45,079 nucleotides of DNA from Saliterribacillus persicus (lineage in GTDB: Bacteria; Bacillota; Bacilli; Bacillales; Amphibacillaceae). The stretch spans positions 1-45,079 of the forward strand of contig NZ_QPJJ01000022.1 of the NCBI RefSeq assembly GCF_003337485.1, in the 5' to 3' direction. The notes beneath the pieces were generated by a model. That model was not told where the DNA came from. It ran no database searches and was given only the letters and a program-made list of their open reading frames with translations. Below, piece by piece: positions 15,608-25,164 of the stretch; the stretch's first letter is position 1, and each line of letters opens with the position of its first letter. Both the position numbers and the translations under genes were made by a program.

Positions 15608-17188
15608 TTATATTTTTTCAAGCCTTTCCAATACGATTCGCCCCGTTGAAGCCATTTTCCAAACGGCTTTATAATGATTGCCCCATTCGAGTAACATTTT
15701 TTCGTAAAAGTCTTTTCGAAGGCTATTGTAATATTTAATTTTATCTCCAGATGAGCGTGGATTAACTCGAACGTTATGCAGGAATTCATTAACATGAACC
15801 CATTTATACGTTGAAATTAATCGTAAAATCATTCTCGCATCTTCAAAATATCTACCTTGCCAAGGATCATTCGTTATCCAGCCCCCGACCTTTTTTACAG
15901 CACTTGTTCGATAACAGCGCGGGTTCACCATATATCCTAATTTCAATAACCAATCGTATTTAGTAGAGAAGGAGGGCTGCTCTATTGTGTCGACCTTTTG
16001 CCACTTTAGCTCATTGTCTTCCTTCCATAAAGCATGATTACCATAAGCAAATGCAGCATCCTTTTGCTTTGATAAAGGTATAACAAGTCGTTGTGCGGTT
16101 TGTGGATTCAGCCAGTCATCACTGTCAAGCTGCAAAAAGTAGGGTGTTTTAATATGTGTAAGTGCATGATTGAGTAAATGAGAGATGCCTTCGTTTTTCT
16201 TAAGAGGAATAACTTTTAGTTTGCTACTTTTAATGCTTGCTAATTTTTTTAAAGAGTTATCTGTTGAGGCGTCATCAATCACTAAAATTTCCTCAGGTTC
16301 TAAGGTTTGAGTTAAAGCACTCTTAACTGCGGAAAGAATCGTATCGGCATGATTATAATTCGGTATCACAATGGTATAACGGGTGTCTGTTTGTTTCTGT
16401 GAATTTGGCACAAGCCCTTTTAGATAATAATGATCATTAACCTGTTGCCAATCAGCAACATACTCATCTCCCCATTCCAGAAGCACTTGGTTAAATAAAT
16501 GATAGCGATAGGCGACACGCAGGGATTTTGTTGTATCAAATTTTTGCTGATTTGCTGTATATTTTCGGCGATGATACAAAAAGTCATTAATCCATACACA
16601 AGGATAAAGTCGTGCAAGTCTTAATGTAATTTGTACATCCTCGACAATCATATCTCCCTTAGTTTGGGCCATCCATCCGCCGACCTCTTTTAATTTTTCC
16701 GTCCAATAAAAGCGTGGCGCCATTGCCTCGTTTATCTTCTCTAATAACTGATAACGATCTTTAAATTGCTCTAACATTATTTCTTTTTCTTCGATCAACT
16801 GATCCTGTTCGTCATACGTATAACAAATATGGTTAGCATACAACATTCCTGCGTCAGAATGTTTTTTTGCTGCCTCCATTAGCTTTTTTAATGCATGATT
16901 CGGTAACCAGTCATCGGCATCTAGTTGTAAAAAATATGGTGTCTCTACAAGCGTGAGTGCATAATTCAAAAGATTTGTTTGTCCTAGATTCTGTTTTAAT
17001 TGAATTAGCGTGATATTTTTATGCTTTAAAAAAGGCTCTACTTTTTTAACCGATTGGTCTGTAGATGCATCATCTAATATCAGTAAATGCCAATTCTTAA
17101 CGTTTTGTGCTAAGACGCTTTTAATCGCATCTTCAATGAATTTTTCTTTGTTGTAGAGTGTAATAACCACTGTTACCTCAGTCATCAT
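15608..17188 (-). CDS. Tandem GT2 glycosyltransferase (two GT-A domains)
   Basis: A 526-residue protein made of two family-2 glycosyltransferase domains. Domain 1 (about 1-250) begins TEVTVVITLYNKEKFIEDAI and has LLILDDASTD and the metal-binding QLDADDWL. Domain 2 (about 275-526) begins YTIVIPNYNHADTILSAV and has LVIDDASTD and QLDSDDWL. Both end in the same signature (PR.Y.T, GGW, ED at the catalytic base, then a fLy..R block). It should add sugars from nucleotide donors to a surface glycan in the cytoplasm. ATG at 17188 chosen for the GGGGAG site; it overlaps the previous gene by 11 bases. Confidence 0.87.
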   Translation of the reverse strand: MMTEVTVVITLYNKEKFIEDAIKSVLAQNVKNWHLLILDDASTDQSVKKVEPFLKHKNITLIQLKQNLGQTNLLNYALTLVETPYFLQLDADDWLPNHALKKLMEAAKKHSDAGMLYANHICYTYDEQDQLIEEKEIMLEQFKDRYQLLEKINEAMAPRFYWTEKLKEVGGWMAQTKGDMIVEDVQITLRLARLYPCVWINDFLYHRRKYTANQQKFDTTKSLRVAYRYHLFNQVLLEWGDEYVADWQQVNDHYYLKGLVPNSQKQTDTRYTIVIPNYNHADTILSAVKSALTQTLEPEEILVIDDASTDNSLKKLASIKSSKLKVIPLKKNEGISHLLNHALTHIKTPYFLQLDSDDWLNPQTAQRLVIPLSKQKDAAFAYGNHALWKEDNELKWQKVDTIEQPSFSTKYDWLLKLGYMVNPRCYRTSAVKKVGGWITNDPWQGRYFEDARMILRLISTYKWVHVNEFLHNVRVNPRSSGDKIKYYNSLRKDFYEKMLLEWGNHYKAVWKMASTGRIVLERLEKI

Positions 17189-17984
17189 TCTCACTCCCCT
17201 CAGTAATTGGGATTAACTCGATGGATTGCCATAAATTTTCTGGACCAACCATGTGGACTTTATAGGCATTTCCCCACCTTTTTATTGCCTGTTCTGTTAA
17301 ATGCTTTCTTACTTGATTATAAATCCATGCATTTTTATCAAGGCTTAGATTGTTCTGATGATAGCGAAAGTGATAGAGATATTGATCCACATGCGCCATT
17401 TGATAAACATCATATAATTTAAGCAGCATCCGCCGATCCTCCATATACCGCCCTTTAGTGAGTTCATCAATTTCCCAGCCACCCACAGATTGAATTGCTT
17501 GTGTTCTATAGAATCGTGGCTGCACCATCGGATCATACGTCGCAAAATCATAACGATCCCGAAATGGTCGATGAGCAACTCTTTTTTCTAATTGAAGAAA
17601 GCCATTACGCTCATGCCAATGAATCGTGTTCGCATATAATAGAGCAACATCCTTAGGTAGTTGTACCATTTTTTCATACATGACTTCGAGTGTATGGGGT
17701 TCTATCCAGTCGTCTCCATCCACCTGGATGAAATAGGGTGTATCAATGTGCTTTAAAGCAATATTTAGCACATCACAAATGCCTGTATTCACTTTCTTTT
17801 CGATAAGTTTCGTGCGATTATCTTTTTTATATTTATTTAAAAGGGAAACCGTGTGATCAGTAGAAGCATCATCAATCAAAAGGAGTTTAAAATCTGGAAA
17901 CGTCTGAGCAAAAATAGACTCTAATGCTTTGTTAATATAATTTGCCTTATTATAGGTTGGCACTACTACCGTAACCTCACACAT
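17178..17984 (-). CDS. GT2 glycosyltransferase
   Basis: A 268-residue single-domain family-2 glycosyltransferase. It shows EVTVVVPTYNKANYINKAL, LLLIDDASTDHT, the metal site QVDGDDWI, PRFYRTQAIQSVGGW and YMEDRRMLLKL, the same set as its two neighbours, so the three genes come from local duplication. I start at ATG 17984 because AAGGAGGAGG lies just before it. An in-frame GTG at 18002 overlaps the upstream stop codon and has no site. Translationally coupled on both sides. Confidence 0.87.
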   Translation of the reverse strand: MCEVTVVVPTYNKANYINKALESIFAQTFPDFKLLLIDDASTDHTVSLLNKYKKDNRTKLIEKKVNTGICDVLNIALKHIDTPYFIQVDGDDWIEPHTLEVMYEKMVQLPKDVALLYANTIHWHERNGFLQLEKRVAHRPFRDRYDFATYDPMVQPRFYRTQAIQSVGGWEIDELTKGRYMEDRRMLLKLYDVYQMAHVDQYLYHFRYHQNNLSLDKNAWIYNQVRKHLTEQAIKRWGNAYKVHMVGPENLWQSIELIPITEGSENDD

Positions 17985-17998
17985 CCTATCCTCCTCCT

Positions 17999-19015
17999 TC
18001 ACGTTCCCGGACCTGTTCCAGGGCCAGTTCCAGGACCCGAACCGGGCTTTGTTCCAAGTGTCGCTTCCTCATTTAAAGATGGGGGTTCTGCCACTGTAAC
18101 TTGTTTCGGCACTTCTTCTTTTAACACTGGTTCGGTGATTGGTGGTTGTTCTTCTAGTACAGCTGAGCCATCCTTTTTCTCCAAATAACTCAACTTTTTC
18201 CACCCTAAACCATACGTTATAATGTGAGGCGTATAAGCATCCCCCCATCTTTTCAAGGAATTTCTGATTGTCCATTCTTCTGTTTCAGCATATTTTTGTA
18301 TTTGATTAGTATGGTTATTGGCATGGCGGCGGTGGTTATAAAGCATTTGATCGATCCAATGGAAGCGATACTTTTCAATTAATCGGTGTAAGACTCTTTT
18401 ATCTTCTAGATATCTTCCTTCATACGGATCATCAGTCGGCCACCCTCCGATATCCTTTAAAGCTTTAGTCCGGTAAAAGCGTGGCCAAACAGAAGTATTG
18501 GCCAAGATAAAGTCATATTTATCCTGAAAGCTTCGACCTTTATAAACCTCTGTCATCATTCTTTCTCCTTGTTCATTCTCATGAACAATATGAATATTCC
18601 CAGAAATAACTCCGACATCATCAGGTACCTTTTTCGACTCTTTCACAAGCACTTCTAGCGTATGAGGATAAAACCAGTCATCACTATCTAATTGAATAAA
18701 ATATGAGCTAGTTACCTTTTCTAATGCTTTATTCAGCGCTTTGGATTGCCCTACATTGTTATCGAGTTTAAGCAATTCCACACGTGGATCAGCTAAATAT
18801 TTTTGAATACCTTCCTCGTATGCTTCCGTTGAACCATCGTCCACTAATAATAGCTGCCAATCCTCATAAACTTGCTCAAACACACTCTTTATTGCAGTAT
18901 CAAAATATCTCCCTGGATTGTAAAATGGAATCACAACCGTAACTTCATTCGACACTTTGGCACCTCTTTTCTTTTCCTTTTTAAATAAATTCCTCCAACT
19001 GCGTTTTATTTTCAT
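17999..19015 (-). CDS. GT2 glycosyltransferase with Pro/Gly-repeat tail
   Basis: A 338-residue family-2 glycosyltransferase. A basic N-terminus (about 1-20) precedes EVTVVIPFYNPGRYFDTAI, LLLVDDGSTE, QLDSDDWF, PRFYRTKALKDIGGW and YLEDKRVLHRL. After about residue 275 comes a low-complexity acidic/Pro tail ending in GSGPGTGPGTGPGT, a repeat absent from its paralogues and prone to length change. First gene of a three-gene overlapping set reading leftward; AAAGG precedes the ATG. Upstream lies the 20-bp tandem array. Confidence 0.87.
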   Translation of the reverse strand: MKIKRSWRNLFKKEKKRGAKVSNEVTVVIPFYNPGRYFDTAIKSVFEQVYEDWQLLLVDDGSTEAYEEGIQKYLADPRVELLKLDNNVGQSKALNKALEKVTSSYFIQLDSDDWFYPHTLEVLVKESKKVPDDVGVISGNIHIVHENEQGERMMTEVYKGRSFQDKYDFILANTSVWPRFYRTKALKDIGGWPTDDPYEGRYLEDKRVLHRLIEKYRFHWIDQMLYNHRRHANNHTNQIQKYAETEEWTIRNSLKRWGDAYTPHIITYGLGWKKLSYLEKKDGSAVLEEQPPITEPVLKEEVPKQVTVAEPPSLNEEATLGTKPGSGPGTGPGTGPGT

Positions 19016-19140
19016 GCTCTCAAACCTTTCTGAAGGTTGATCATATTCATTCTCTCCAATCTATTTTTGGAAGATATACATTTACTGTATTAAGCTGAGC
19101 GCTTTTTTGTATAGTAAAGATGCAGGGGGACAAGGATGGA

Positions 19141-19500
19141 ATTTATTCTCAAGATTGTGGATTTATTCTCGACTTCGCGCATTTGTTCTCGACTTTGCGC
19201 ATTTGTTCTCGACTTTGCGTATTTGTTCTCGACTTTGCGTATTTATTCTCGACTTCACGATTTCCTTGCAACTTTCACGATTTCCTTGCAACTTTCACGA
19301 TTTCCTTGCAACTTCCGTGATTTGCTTGCAGCTTTCACGATTTCCTTGCAACTTTCACGATTTCCTTGCAACTTCCGTGATTTGCTTGCAGCTTTCACGA
19401 TTTGCTTGCAACTTCCGCGATTTGCTTGCAACTTCCGCGATTTGCTTGCAACTTCCGCTATTTGCTCGCAACTTCAACGATTTATTCTCGACCTTCGTAC
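19141..19500. repeat. Tandem array of 18 units of exactly 20 bp, two sequence types
   Basis: From 19141 to 19500 every 20 bases begins a new copy with no indel. Type A (ATTTGTTCTCGACTTTGCGC and variants) fills the first six units and the last one; type B (TTTCCTTGCAACTTTCACGA and variants) fills the middle eleven or so. The types align with each other over their whole length. The array lies between the terminator of the epimerase operon and the start of the GT2 operon. The 557-base gap 19016-19572 holds this array, the terminator and no recognisable gene. Confidence 0.9.
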
Positions 19501-19515
19501 TCCCTTCTAGAATCC

Positions 19516-19551
19516 CTGTAAAAAAATAAAGAAGCTTGGCGTCCGCCAAGC
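19516..19551 (-). terminator. Terminator after the first epimerase gene
   Basis: On the minus strand GCTTGGC and GCCAAGC enclose a four-base loop and are followed by TTCTTTATTTTTTT. It lies about 20 bases past the epimerase stop codon. Confidence 0.85.
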
Positions 19552-19572
19552 ATTTCCTTATCAAAAATTCCT

Positions 19573-20478
19573 TTATAATTCTTTGAGTGTTTTTTCTAGA
19601 CCTTGTTTGATGTGATGGGCTGGTTTCCACTTTAATATTTGTTTTGCTTTTTCATTAGAAAGGCAGCTGTCTTTTATTTCTCCATTTTTCCGTGGGAGAT
19701 ATAGTCGCTTTATTTTTTTGTTTTCCATTTTTTCAAGTAATTCAACTAAATCGTTCACAGATGTTTTCTTCATCGTACTTACATTTAATATTTCATTCTT
19801 TCCGTGCTTAATCGCTTGTAAATTTGCCTGAACTACATCATCGACAAAAATAAAATCCCTTGTCTGCTCACCATCTCCAAATATTCTTACTCCTTGATTC
19901 TCTTTTAGCTTGGAGGCAAAAATTGCGATCACACCACCTTCGCCCTTTGCTACCTGGCGAGGACCATAGACATTTGCATAGCGCAAAATTGTATAAGGAA
20001 GTCCATAAGATTGTTGGTATAATTTAATGTAAAATTCCGCTACCATTTTGGATAATCCATAAAAAGCGAGAGGACCTAAGGGAGTGGATTCTGTAATAGG
20101 AATATGTTCAGTTTCGCCGTACACAGCTGATGTAGATGCAAAAATGAATTTTTCCAGACTTACTTCTTTACTTGCTTCTAATAAGCGAAGCGTCCCAAAA
20201 AGATTCACCTCAGCATCAAAAGTAGGATCTTCCATCGAGGTTGTTACATCTGCTTGTGCGGCCATATGGAAAACATATGCAGGTTTTATTTTTCGAAAAA
20301 GGCCCTTTACATCATCCCTGCATATATCCAGCTCATAAAATGTTGCTTTAGGATTTATATATTCCTTTTTCCCACTCGTTAAAGAATCCAAAATATGAAC
20401 CTCGTGTCCTTCTTGAATAAGAGCATCTACTAAATGTGATCCAATAAAGCCAGCGCCTCCTGTTACCACCGTGATCAT
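19573..20478 (-). CDS. NAD-dependent sugar-nucleotide epimerase (extended SDR, GalE-like)
   Basis: A 301-residue extended SDR enzyme. The N-terminal motif is VTGGAGFIGSHL, the active site is ASTSAVYGE with YGLSK (catalytic Tyr and Lys), and RYANVYGPRQ and FGDGEQTRDFIFVDDVV are typical of UDP-glucose or UDP-GlcNAc 4-epimerases. It would interconvert UDP-sugars in the cytoplasm to feed the nearby glycosyltransferases. The exact sugar is unknown. AGAGGAG precedes the ATG, which lies one base after the previous stop codon, so it belongs to the GT4 operon. Confidence 0.85.
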   Translation of the reverse strand: MITVVTGGAGFIGSHLVDALIQEGHEVHILDSLTSGKKEYINPKATFYELDICRDDVKGLFRKIKPAYVFHMAAQADVTTSMEDPTFDAEVNLFGTLRLLEASKEVSLEKFIFASTSAVYGETEHIPITESTPLGPLAFYGLSKMVAEFYIKLYQQSYGLPYTILRYANVYGPRQVAKGEGGVIAIFASKLKENQGVRIFGDGEQTRDFIFVDDVVQANLQAIKHGKNEILNVSTMKKTSVNDLVELLEKMENKKIKRLYLPRKNGEIKDSCLSNEKAKQILKWKPAHHIKQGLEKTLKEL

Positions 20479-20479
20479 A

Positions 20480-20950
20480 TTAACTCACTCCTCTGATGTG
20501 ACTAGCTTCATCATTTGATAAAAGTGGCTCGGGAAAAGCATAATTCGAAGGAAGCTTAGCCTGAATATCTTCGGCTATTTGTTCCTCGTTCATGTTTTCG
20601 GTGTCTTTTACAGGAGTAACTGCCTCTTCCTTTTCCGTCGCTTTTGGAAGGCTCGCAGCGTCAGATATCACTTCTAAAGTTGTTTCGCTAGGTAGATGAT
20701 AATTGAAGGGTAATTCTTTTATAATATTTTCTGCGATCTGTCGATTCATAAAAATTTCAGGTTCTATAAACCCATCCGTAAAAATTCTTGAATAAACATC
20801 ACGTTCAATCGGTGTCACTTTACTGCTAAGCTCTGGGTGAGGTCCAGTAGGAATAGTGCTCTTTCTTGTAGTCACTTTTTTCCAAACTTTTTTTAGTTTC
20901 CAAAACCAAATAATGATCATGAGCTTCAAATTTTCAATAAAATCATGCAT
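20480..20950 (-). CDS. Unrecognised 156-aa protein with an internal repeat
   Basis: No family recognised. The N-terminus is hydrophobic then basic (LKLMIIIWFWKLKKVWKKV, about 9-27), compatible with a membrane-proximal helix. Two copies of a motif follow: NRQIAENIIKELPFNYHLP (about 74) and EEQIAEDIQAKLPSNYAFP (about 125), joined by an acidic linker. ATG at 20950 chosen for the AAGGTGAT site; it overlaps the GT4 stop by eight bases. Its position between a glycosyltransferase and an epimerase suggests a role in, or as target of, the glycan pathway (inference). Confidence 0.6.
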   Translation of the reverse strand: MHDFIENLKLMIIIWFWKLKKVWKKVTTRKSTIPTGPHPELSSKVTPIERDVYSRIFTDGFIEPEIFMNRQIAENIIKELPFNYHLPSETTLEVISDAASLPKATEKEEAVTPVKDTENMNEEQIAEDIQAKLPSNYAFPEPLLSNDEASHIRGVS

Positions 20951-22178
20951 GAGAATCACCTTGCTTTTTTGCCTCAATTTCGGCTATATATATCTTCAAT
21001 AACTCTCGCATACCTTTATCTATAGACCAATTTGTCATCCCCCACTTTTTGGCATTACTTCCTAACATTTTTCGATATTTTTTGTTCGCTAATAGCATTT
21101 CAATATTTTTGCATAGCATGATTTCATCCTCTGCGGGGGTTAATATCCCTGTTACACCATGTTCAATAATCTCTGGAATACCTCCTACTTCACTTGCAAT
21201 GACAGGTTTTCCAGCAACTTGAGCTTCAATAACAGATAACGGTTGGTTTTCTATTAAGGTAGGAAGAACAAAGATTGTAGATTGCCCTAATAAGCTTGGA
21301 ATATCTTCTCTTTTGCCTAAAAATAAGACATCATTTTCCAGACCTAATTCTCGCACCTGTTTTTTTAATTCTGCTTCCTTTTCCCCCGTTCCAGCTATCC
21401 AGCATACCCAATCCTGACGTTCCTTCTTTAATTCGGCAAGGGCTGAAATTAAATAATTTATACCTTTTAATTCTACTAATCTCCCTGCATATAAAATGAC
21501 AGATTTATCCTTCGGTGCAAGCATGGTAGGTTTTTTCTTTAATTTTTTGATGAATTTGTGTGTATCAAACCCATAATGCAGAATTTCTAGCTGACTAGCA
21601 TTAACATTGAATTCATTTCTTAAAATACCATCTAACCAGTTATTTGCTACAATCGTTTTTCCAGCAGAGGTCGCACCTAATGATTCAATCTTGTCATAAT
21701 AAGCTCGTGCGATATGGGACGTTTCTGATTTATGAATCGTTTTTAACTGTTTTCTAATTTCATGTGCAACTGATCCATGTAAGGTAGCAATTAGTGGGGT
21801 ATGTTCCTCTTTTATTCGACTGAGTGCAATGGTAGAAATAACATCTTGGGTATGAATAAGGTCATACTTTTTTACGCCAAAATAAGCTACACTAAGTTCA
21901 TATACATATCGCTGTATCTCTGTCCATTTCACTAAAAAGTTGGAGTATAAATCTGGATAGTTTTCTGGTTTTAAATGTGCATTCACTAATGGAATCACTT
22001 TATCGCGGGCAAGAACTCTTTTTTCTGTATAAAGCTGAACCGAGTTATTTTCTTCATCATAACCAATTACATCGACCTCATGACCAAATTCTTCTAGCTT
22101 TTCTCTCAATTGTTCCATATATGTCCATACGCCACCAACATGGGGGATTGGCCAATAGGTAGCTAACAATATTTTCAT
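20943..22178 (-). CDS. GT4-family glycosyltransferase (CotSA-like)
   Basis: A 411-residue GT-B enzyme. The N-terminal half starts KILLATYWPIPHVGGVWTY (acceptor side) and the C-terminal half has the donor-binding series ILYAGRLVELKGINYLI, FLGKREDIPSLL and the catalytic-loop ENQPLSVIEAQVAGKPVIAS, with VGGIPEII. It transfers a sugar with retention from a nucleotide donor. The closest types I recall are Bacillus CotSA-like and other surface-polysaccharide enzymes. AGGAGAG precedes the ATG. First gene of a three-gene overlapping operon. Confidence 0.87.
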   Translation of the reverse strand: MKILLATYWPIPHVGGVWTYMEQLREKLEEFGHEVDVIGYDEENNSVQLYTEKRVLARDKVIPLVNAHLKPENYPDLYSNFLVKWTEIQRYVYELSVAYFGVKKYDLIHTQDVISTIALSRIKEEHTPLIATLHGSVAHEIRKQLKTIHKSETSHIARAYYDKIESLGATSAGKTIVANNWLDGILRNEFNVNASQLEILHYGFDTHKFIKKLKKKPTMLAPKDKSVILYAGRLVELKGINYLISALAELKKERQDWVCWIAGTGEKEAELKKQVRELGLENDVLFLGKREDIPSLLGQSTIFVLPTLIENQPLSVIEAQVAGKPVIASEVGGIPEIIEHGVTGILTPAEDEIMLCKNIEMLLANKKYRKMLGSNAKKWGMTNWSIDKGMRELLKIYIAEIEAKKQGDSHA

Positions 22179-22343
22179 GCCTCATCTCTCCTAATTTAAA
22201 TGTCATTTATCCTAACTATATTGTGATTACTGCAATACGGTGCAGACACATATCTTGAGTTTTTAAAAAAGGCGATTGTTCGAATATCATGTAACTTGAA
22301 TTTAAGGCGTTTCCAATACTGTGTTGTACGTTAATAAATGAGG

Positions 22344-22697
22344 TTAATAGAATATGATCATTTGAAGGACAATCGAAGCATGTTTAATCGGTACATCATC
22401 TGTTAAAAAAATTAGCTTTCCATCTGCTAATTTGTAATGAAGCTTTGGTTGAAGCATGCCATTGACAAAAAGATTCGTATAGGATACTTCGTCAGCATTT
22501 AATAACCTAGATAATGGGTATGATTTGATTGCATCACCTGCAACGTATGTGTGACGTCTGCCATCTGAAGTGGCAACAAATTCATATACACGTACTTTTC
22601 TAGGAATACTGGTTCGTTTTACTTGAACAGCTGTATATTTTGGAATCGACAAATATGGTTTAGGAAGATTTGCTGGTATGTTCTTTTCTTTTTTCAC
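22344..22697 (-). CDS. DUF4183 domain protein
   Basis: A 117-residue protein with a DUF4183-type core: VRVYEFVATSDGRRHTYVAG, then SYTNLFVNGMLQPKLHYKLA and a closing strand with SIVLQMI. DUF4183 occurs in Bacillus spore-surface and collagen-like proteins. I start at GTG 22697 because GGGGGTGAG lies six bases before it. The frame stays open to an ATG at 22835 without a ribosome site, giving 163 residues if used. It is divergent from a second DUF4183 gene. Confidence 0.72.
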   Translation of the reverse strand: MKKEKNIPANLPKPYLSIPKYTAVQVKRTSIPRKVRVYEFVATSDGRRHTYVAGDAIKSYPLSRLLNADEVSYTNLFVNGMLQPKLHYKLADGKLIFLTDDVPIKHASIVLQMIIFY

Positions 22698-22874
22698 CCT
22701 ATACTCACCCCCACGCAGGAAATACGCCATTTCTCTATTAGTATATTGATTTAACTGTGATTCGTGACCTATGGGTATCAGACTTATTTTGAAAAAAATC
22801 CGCTTTAATATGGCTCTACTTTTATTCTTTTGCATATGGTGTAATACAGATTGTCTTTGAAGGAGGAAAATAGA

Positions 22875-23240
22875 ATGGGGTTAAAAATAATAAAACCTAC
22901 GTACGAAATAGGGACGCGGGTCGTTACTTGCCCGCTTGTAAATCGCTTTTTTTATCAAACAAAAGAAAATATAACAGAGGAAGACACTTTTAAAATTGAT
23001 GCCGCAGAGTTTTTCGATGATGATGGTGAAGTTGCAGAGGCACTGCCGAAGCTTAATATGAATAACAGTTATTTTAATGTGTTTATTAACGGCATCCTGC
23101 AAATGGAGGAAAACTTCGCTTATACAGCTGGACCTGCTGGAATTGGTAATTTGATGGTGTCTGTGCCGGAGGGTTCTGAAATAAAGAGTGGCACACCAGT
23201 CATTCTTGAGGTTATTAATTTTGAACCAAAATTAATTTAA
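22875..23240 (+). CDS. DUF4183 domain protein
   Basis: A 121-residue protein sharing the DUF4183 pattern with its divergent neighbour: a CPLVNRFFYQTKENITEED segment, NNSYFNVFINGILQMEENFAY in the middle and GTPVILEVINF at the end. Start ATG at 22875 has a strong GAAGGAGG. It is the only plus-strand gene inside the glycan locus. It may be a structural or glycosylated component of the spore or cell surface (inference from the family and from context). Confidence 0.72.
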   Translation: MGLKIIKPTYEIGTRVVTCPLVNRFFYQTKENITEEDTFKIDAAEFFDDDGEVAEALPKLNMNNSYFNVFINGILQMEENFAYTAGPAGIGNLMVSVPEGSEIKSGTPVILEVINFEPKLI

Positions 23241-23255
23241 TAATTTTTAAAAATA

Positions 23256-23298
23256 GAAAAAGCTCGTATTCTACTAAGAAAACGAGCCCTTCTTTTCT
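23256..23298. terminator. Bidirectional terminator between DUF4183 and chemoreceptor genes
   Basis: GCTCGT (23262-23267) and ACGAGC (23282-23287) with A and T runs on both sides form a hairpin that can end both convergent transcripts. Confidence 0.7.
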
Positions 23299-23300
23299 AT

Positions 23301-25061
23301 TTATTTTAAACGGAATTGATCTACTATCTTTTTTAATCCATTGGACAACTTATCAAGCTGCGAAGCATGATTTGCAACCTCTTCCATCGATGTACTAGAT
23401 TCTTCAGCTGATGCAGAGGTTTCTTCAATACCAGCTGCTGATTCTTCCGCTGTAGATGCTATTTCTTGAAGAGAATTGTTCATTTCAGTTGTTCGATTCG
23501 AAACATTATCCAAATTACCTGTAATGTGTTTAATTTGTTCTACCATATTTTTTACCGCTTCATTAATGCCGGCAAAGGTTTCTTTTGTTTCCTGAATTTG
23601 TGCAGAACCTTGTTCTACCTCTTCATAACCCTCTTCTAATGCAGAAGTGGCGTTACTTGATTCAGATTGAATTCGTGACACAATGCCTGTGATATCACTA
23701 ATCGAATCTGACACCTGCTCGGATAATTTTCTAACTTCATCCGCAACAACAGCAAAGCCTTTTCCATGCTCTCCTGCTCTTGCTGCTTCAATCGCGGCAT
23801 TCAGTGCTAACAAATTGGTTTGTTCAGAAATATCTTTAATAACGGCTACAAGTCGACTTATTTCTTGAGACTCTGTATCAAGGTTTTTCACATTATCAAC
23901 CGCAGCTTTTACAATTTGATCGATTTTACTCATTTGAGCTGCAGATGCCTCCATCAAATTGCTTCCCGTTGTGGTTTTTTCTAATACTTCAATCGAAGCC
24001 TCTCCAACCTGTGTTCCTTCTTGAGTGGTTTGTGACACAATTCCTTTAAAGTCTTCCATCATCTGTGATAACGTACTAACATGATCCGCTTGAATTTCTG
24101 CTCCAGAAGCCAGTTCTTCCATTGTGGTAGTAACCTGCTCTGCTCCTAGTTTCACTTCACTTGAAGATTTATTTAGCACATCACTTTGCTCGTTTAAGGA
24201 AGTAGATGCTTGCAAAATATCTGTCATCATCTCGCTAAGACGGCTTTGCATGCCATTCATCTCATCAGCAAGCGTTTTTAGCTCATCCTTTGTCTTTACT
24301 TCAATGGGCTCGTTCGATAAATTTCCGGCGGACAGTTCACGCATCCGATTCATAACAAGATGAAGCGGTTTAGTGATACTATTTGAGAAAAACCAAACAA
24401 CTAAAATGCCTATAATAATAAATGTAATAATAATAACTAAAATTTGATATAAGATCTGATTAGCAGGTTCATTATAATCCATCAAATAGGTACTAGAACT
24501 TACCACCCAGCCCCAATTTTCATCGTATAATGAATAAATAACCTTCTCCTCAATTGCATTTTCATCATTTGGTAACGGCCAGTCGTAATACGTATAACCC
24601 CCACCATTTAACGCTTTTTCTGTAAACTCTTGTGTAAACAGATTACCTGAAGAATCTGTTGTTTCCCATAAGCTCTCCCCTTCTAAGCGTGGGTGAGCTA
24701 ACAGTAATCCATTTTCATCTGTAATATACAGATAACCATTTTCACCTAGATCTATCAAAGGATTTATTGGTCTCGTGCCATCTGTATCAATTTCACCTAG
24801 TAAAGATTCTTTTACTTGTTCTTGCGCATCTTCTAGAGCTATATTTCCATTTTCTACTTCTTCATTTAAAGAATCTATCATTTCCATTGTTAACATGACG
24901 CTATTTTTTAAATTGCTTTCTCCAATTTCATTTAATGCTTCACGACTTTGAGTAAATGTTAAATATCCCAGTATTAGTAACGGAATAATTAAAAGTAATA
25001 AAGAAGTGGTCATTAACTTAAATCTCACTGTAACTTTTCTCCCCATGCTTGCTTTTTTCAT
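23301..25061 (-). CDS. Methyl-accepting chemotaxis protein with Cache sensor
   Basis: A 586-residue chemoreceptor. A membrane helix (about 13-35) leads into an extracellular single-Cache domain (about 36-205) with [17 protein letters not shown] second helix follows ([17 protein letters not shown]), then a HAMP domain and the coiled signalling domain with the hairpin tip [20 protein letters not shown]. Adaptation sites are likely in the Gln/Glu pairs. The ligand is unknown; Cache receptors often sense organic acids or amino acids. ATG 25061 chosen for AAAGGGG; a GTG 15 bases upstream is less likely. No chemotaxis gene is adjacent. Confidence 0.9.
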   Translation of the reverse strand: MKKASMGRKVTVRFKLMTTSLLLLIIPLLILGYLTFTQSREALNEIGESNLKNSVMLTMEMIDSLNEEVENGNIALEDAQEQVKESLLGEIDTDGTRPINPLIDLGENGYLYITDENGLLLAHPRLEGESLWETTDSSGNLFTQEFTEKALNGGGYTYYDWPLPNDENAIEEKVIYSLYDENWGWVVSSSTYLMDYNEPANQILYQILVIIITFIIIGILVVWFFSNSITKPLHLVMNRMRELSAGNLSNEPIEVKTKDELKTLADEMNGMQSRLSEMMTDILQASTSLNEQSDVLNKSSSEVKLGAEQVTTTMEELASGAEIQADHVSTLSQMMEDFKGIVSQTTQEGTQVGEASIEVLEKTTTGSNLMEASAAQMSKIDQIVKAAVDNVKNLDTESQEISRLVAVIKDISEQTNLLALNAAIEAARAGEHGKGFAVVADEVRKLSEQVSDSISDITGIVSRIQSESSNATSALEEGYEEVEQGSAQIQETKETFAGINEAVKNMVEQIKHITGNLDNVSNRTTEMNNSLQEIASTAEESAAGIEETSASAEESSTSMEEVANHASQLDKLSNGLKKIVDQFRLK

Positions 25062-25164
25062 ATTTTCCCCTTTCACCCTACTTGATTTTCTTTCCCCTTA
25101 TCCTATTATTCGACATTTTTTTTAAATAGTTAAGTAATTTTTGAAAATTAATGAGTAAATAGTT

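Noticed and set aside
19141-19500. CRISPR-like repeat array
   Set aside because: Units follow each other directly with no unique spacers, and no cas genes are near. It is a tandem minisatellite.
19107-19630. Long open frames on both strands across the 20-bp array
   Set aside because: A 20-base period without stop codons leaves all phases open. None has a ribosome site or a normal protein composition.
25085-25140. Sigma-D promoter for the chemoreceptor
   Set aside because: TTAA-N15-GTCGAATAA only weakly resembles TAAA-N15-GCCGATAA, not enough to list as a feature.
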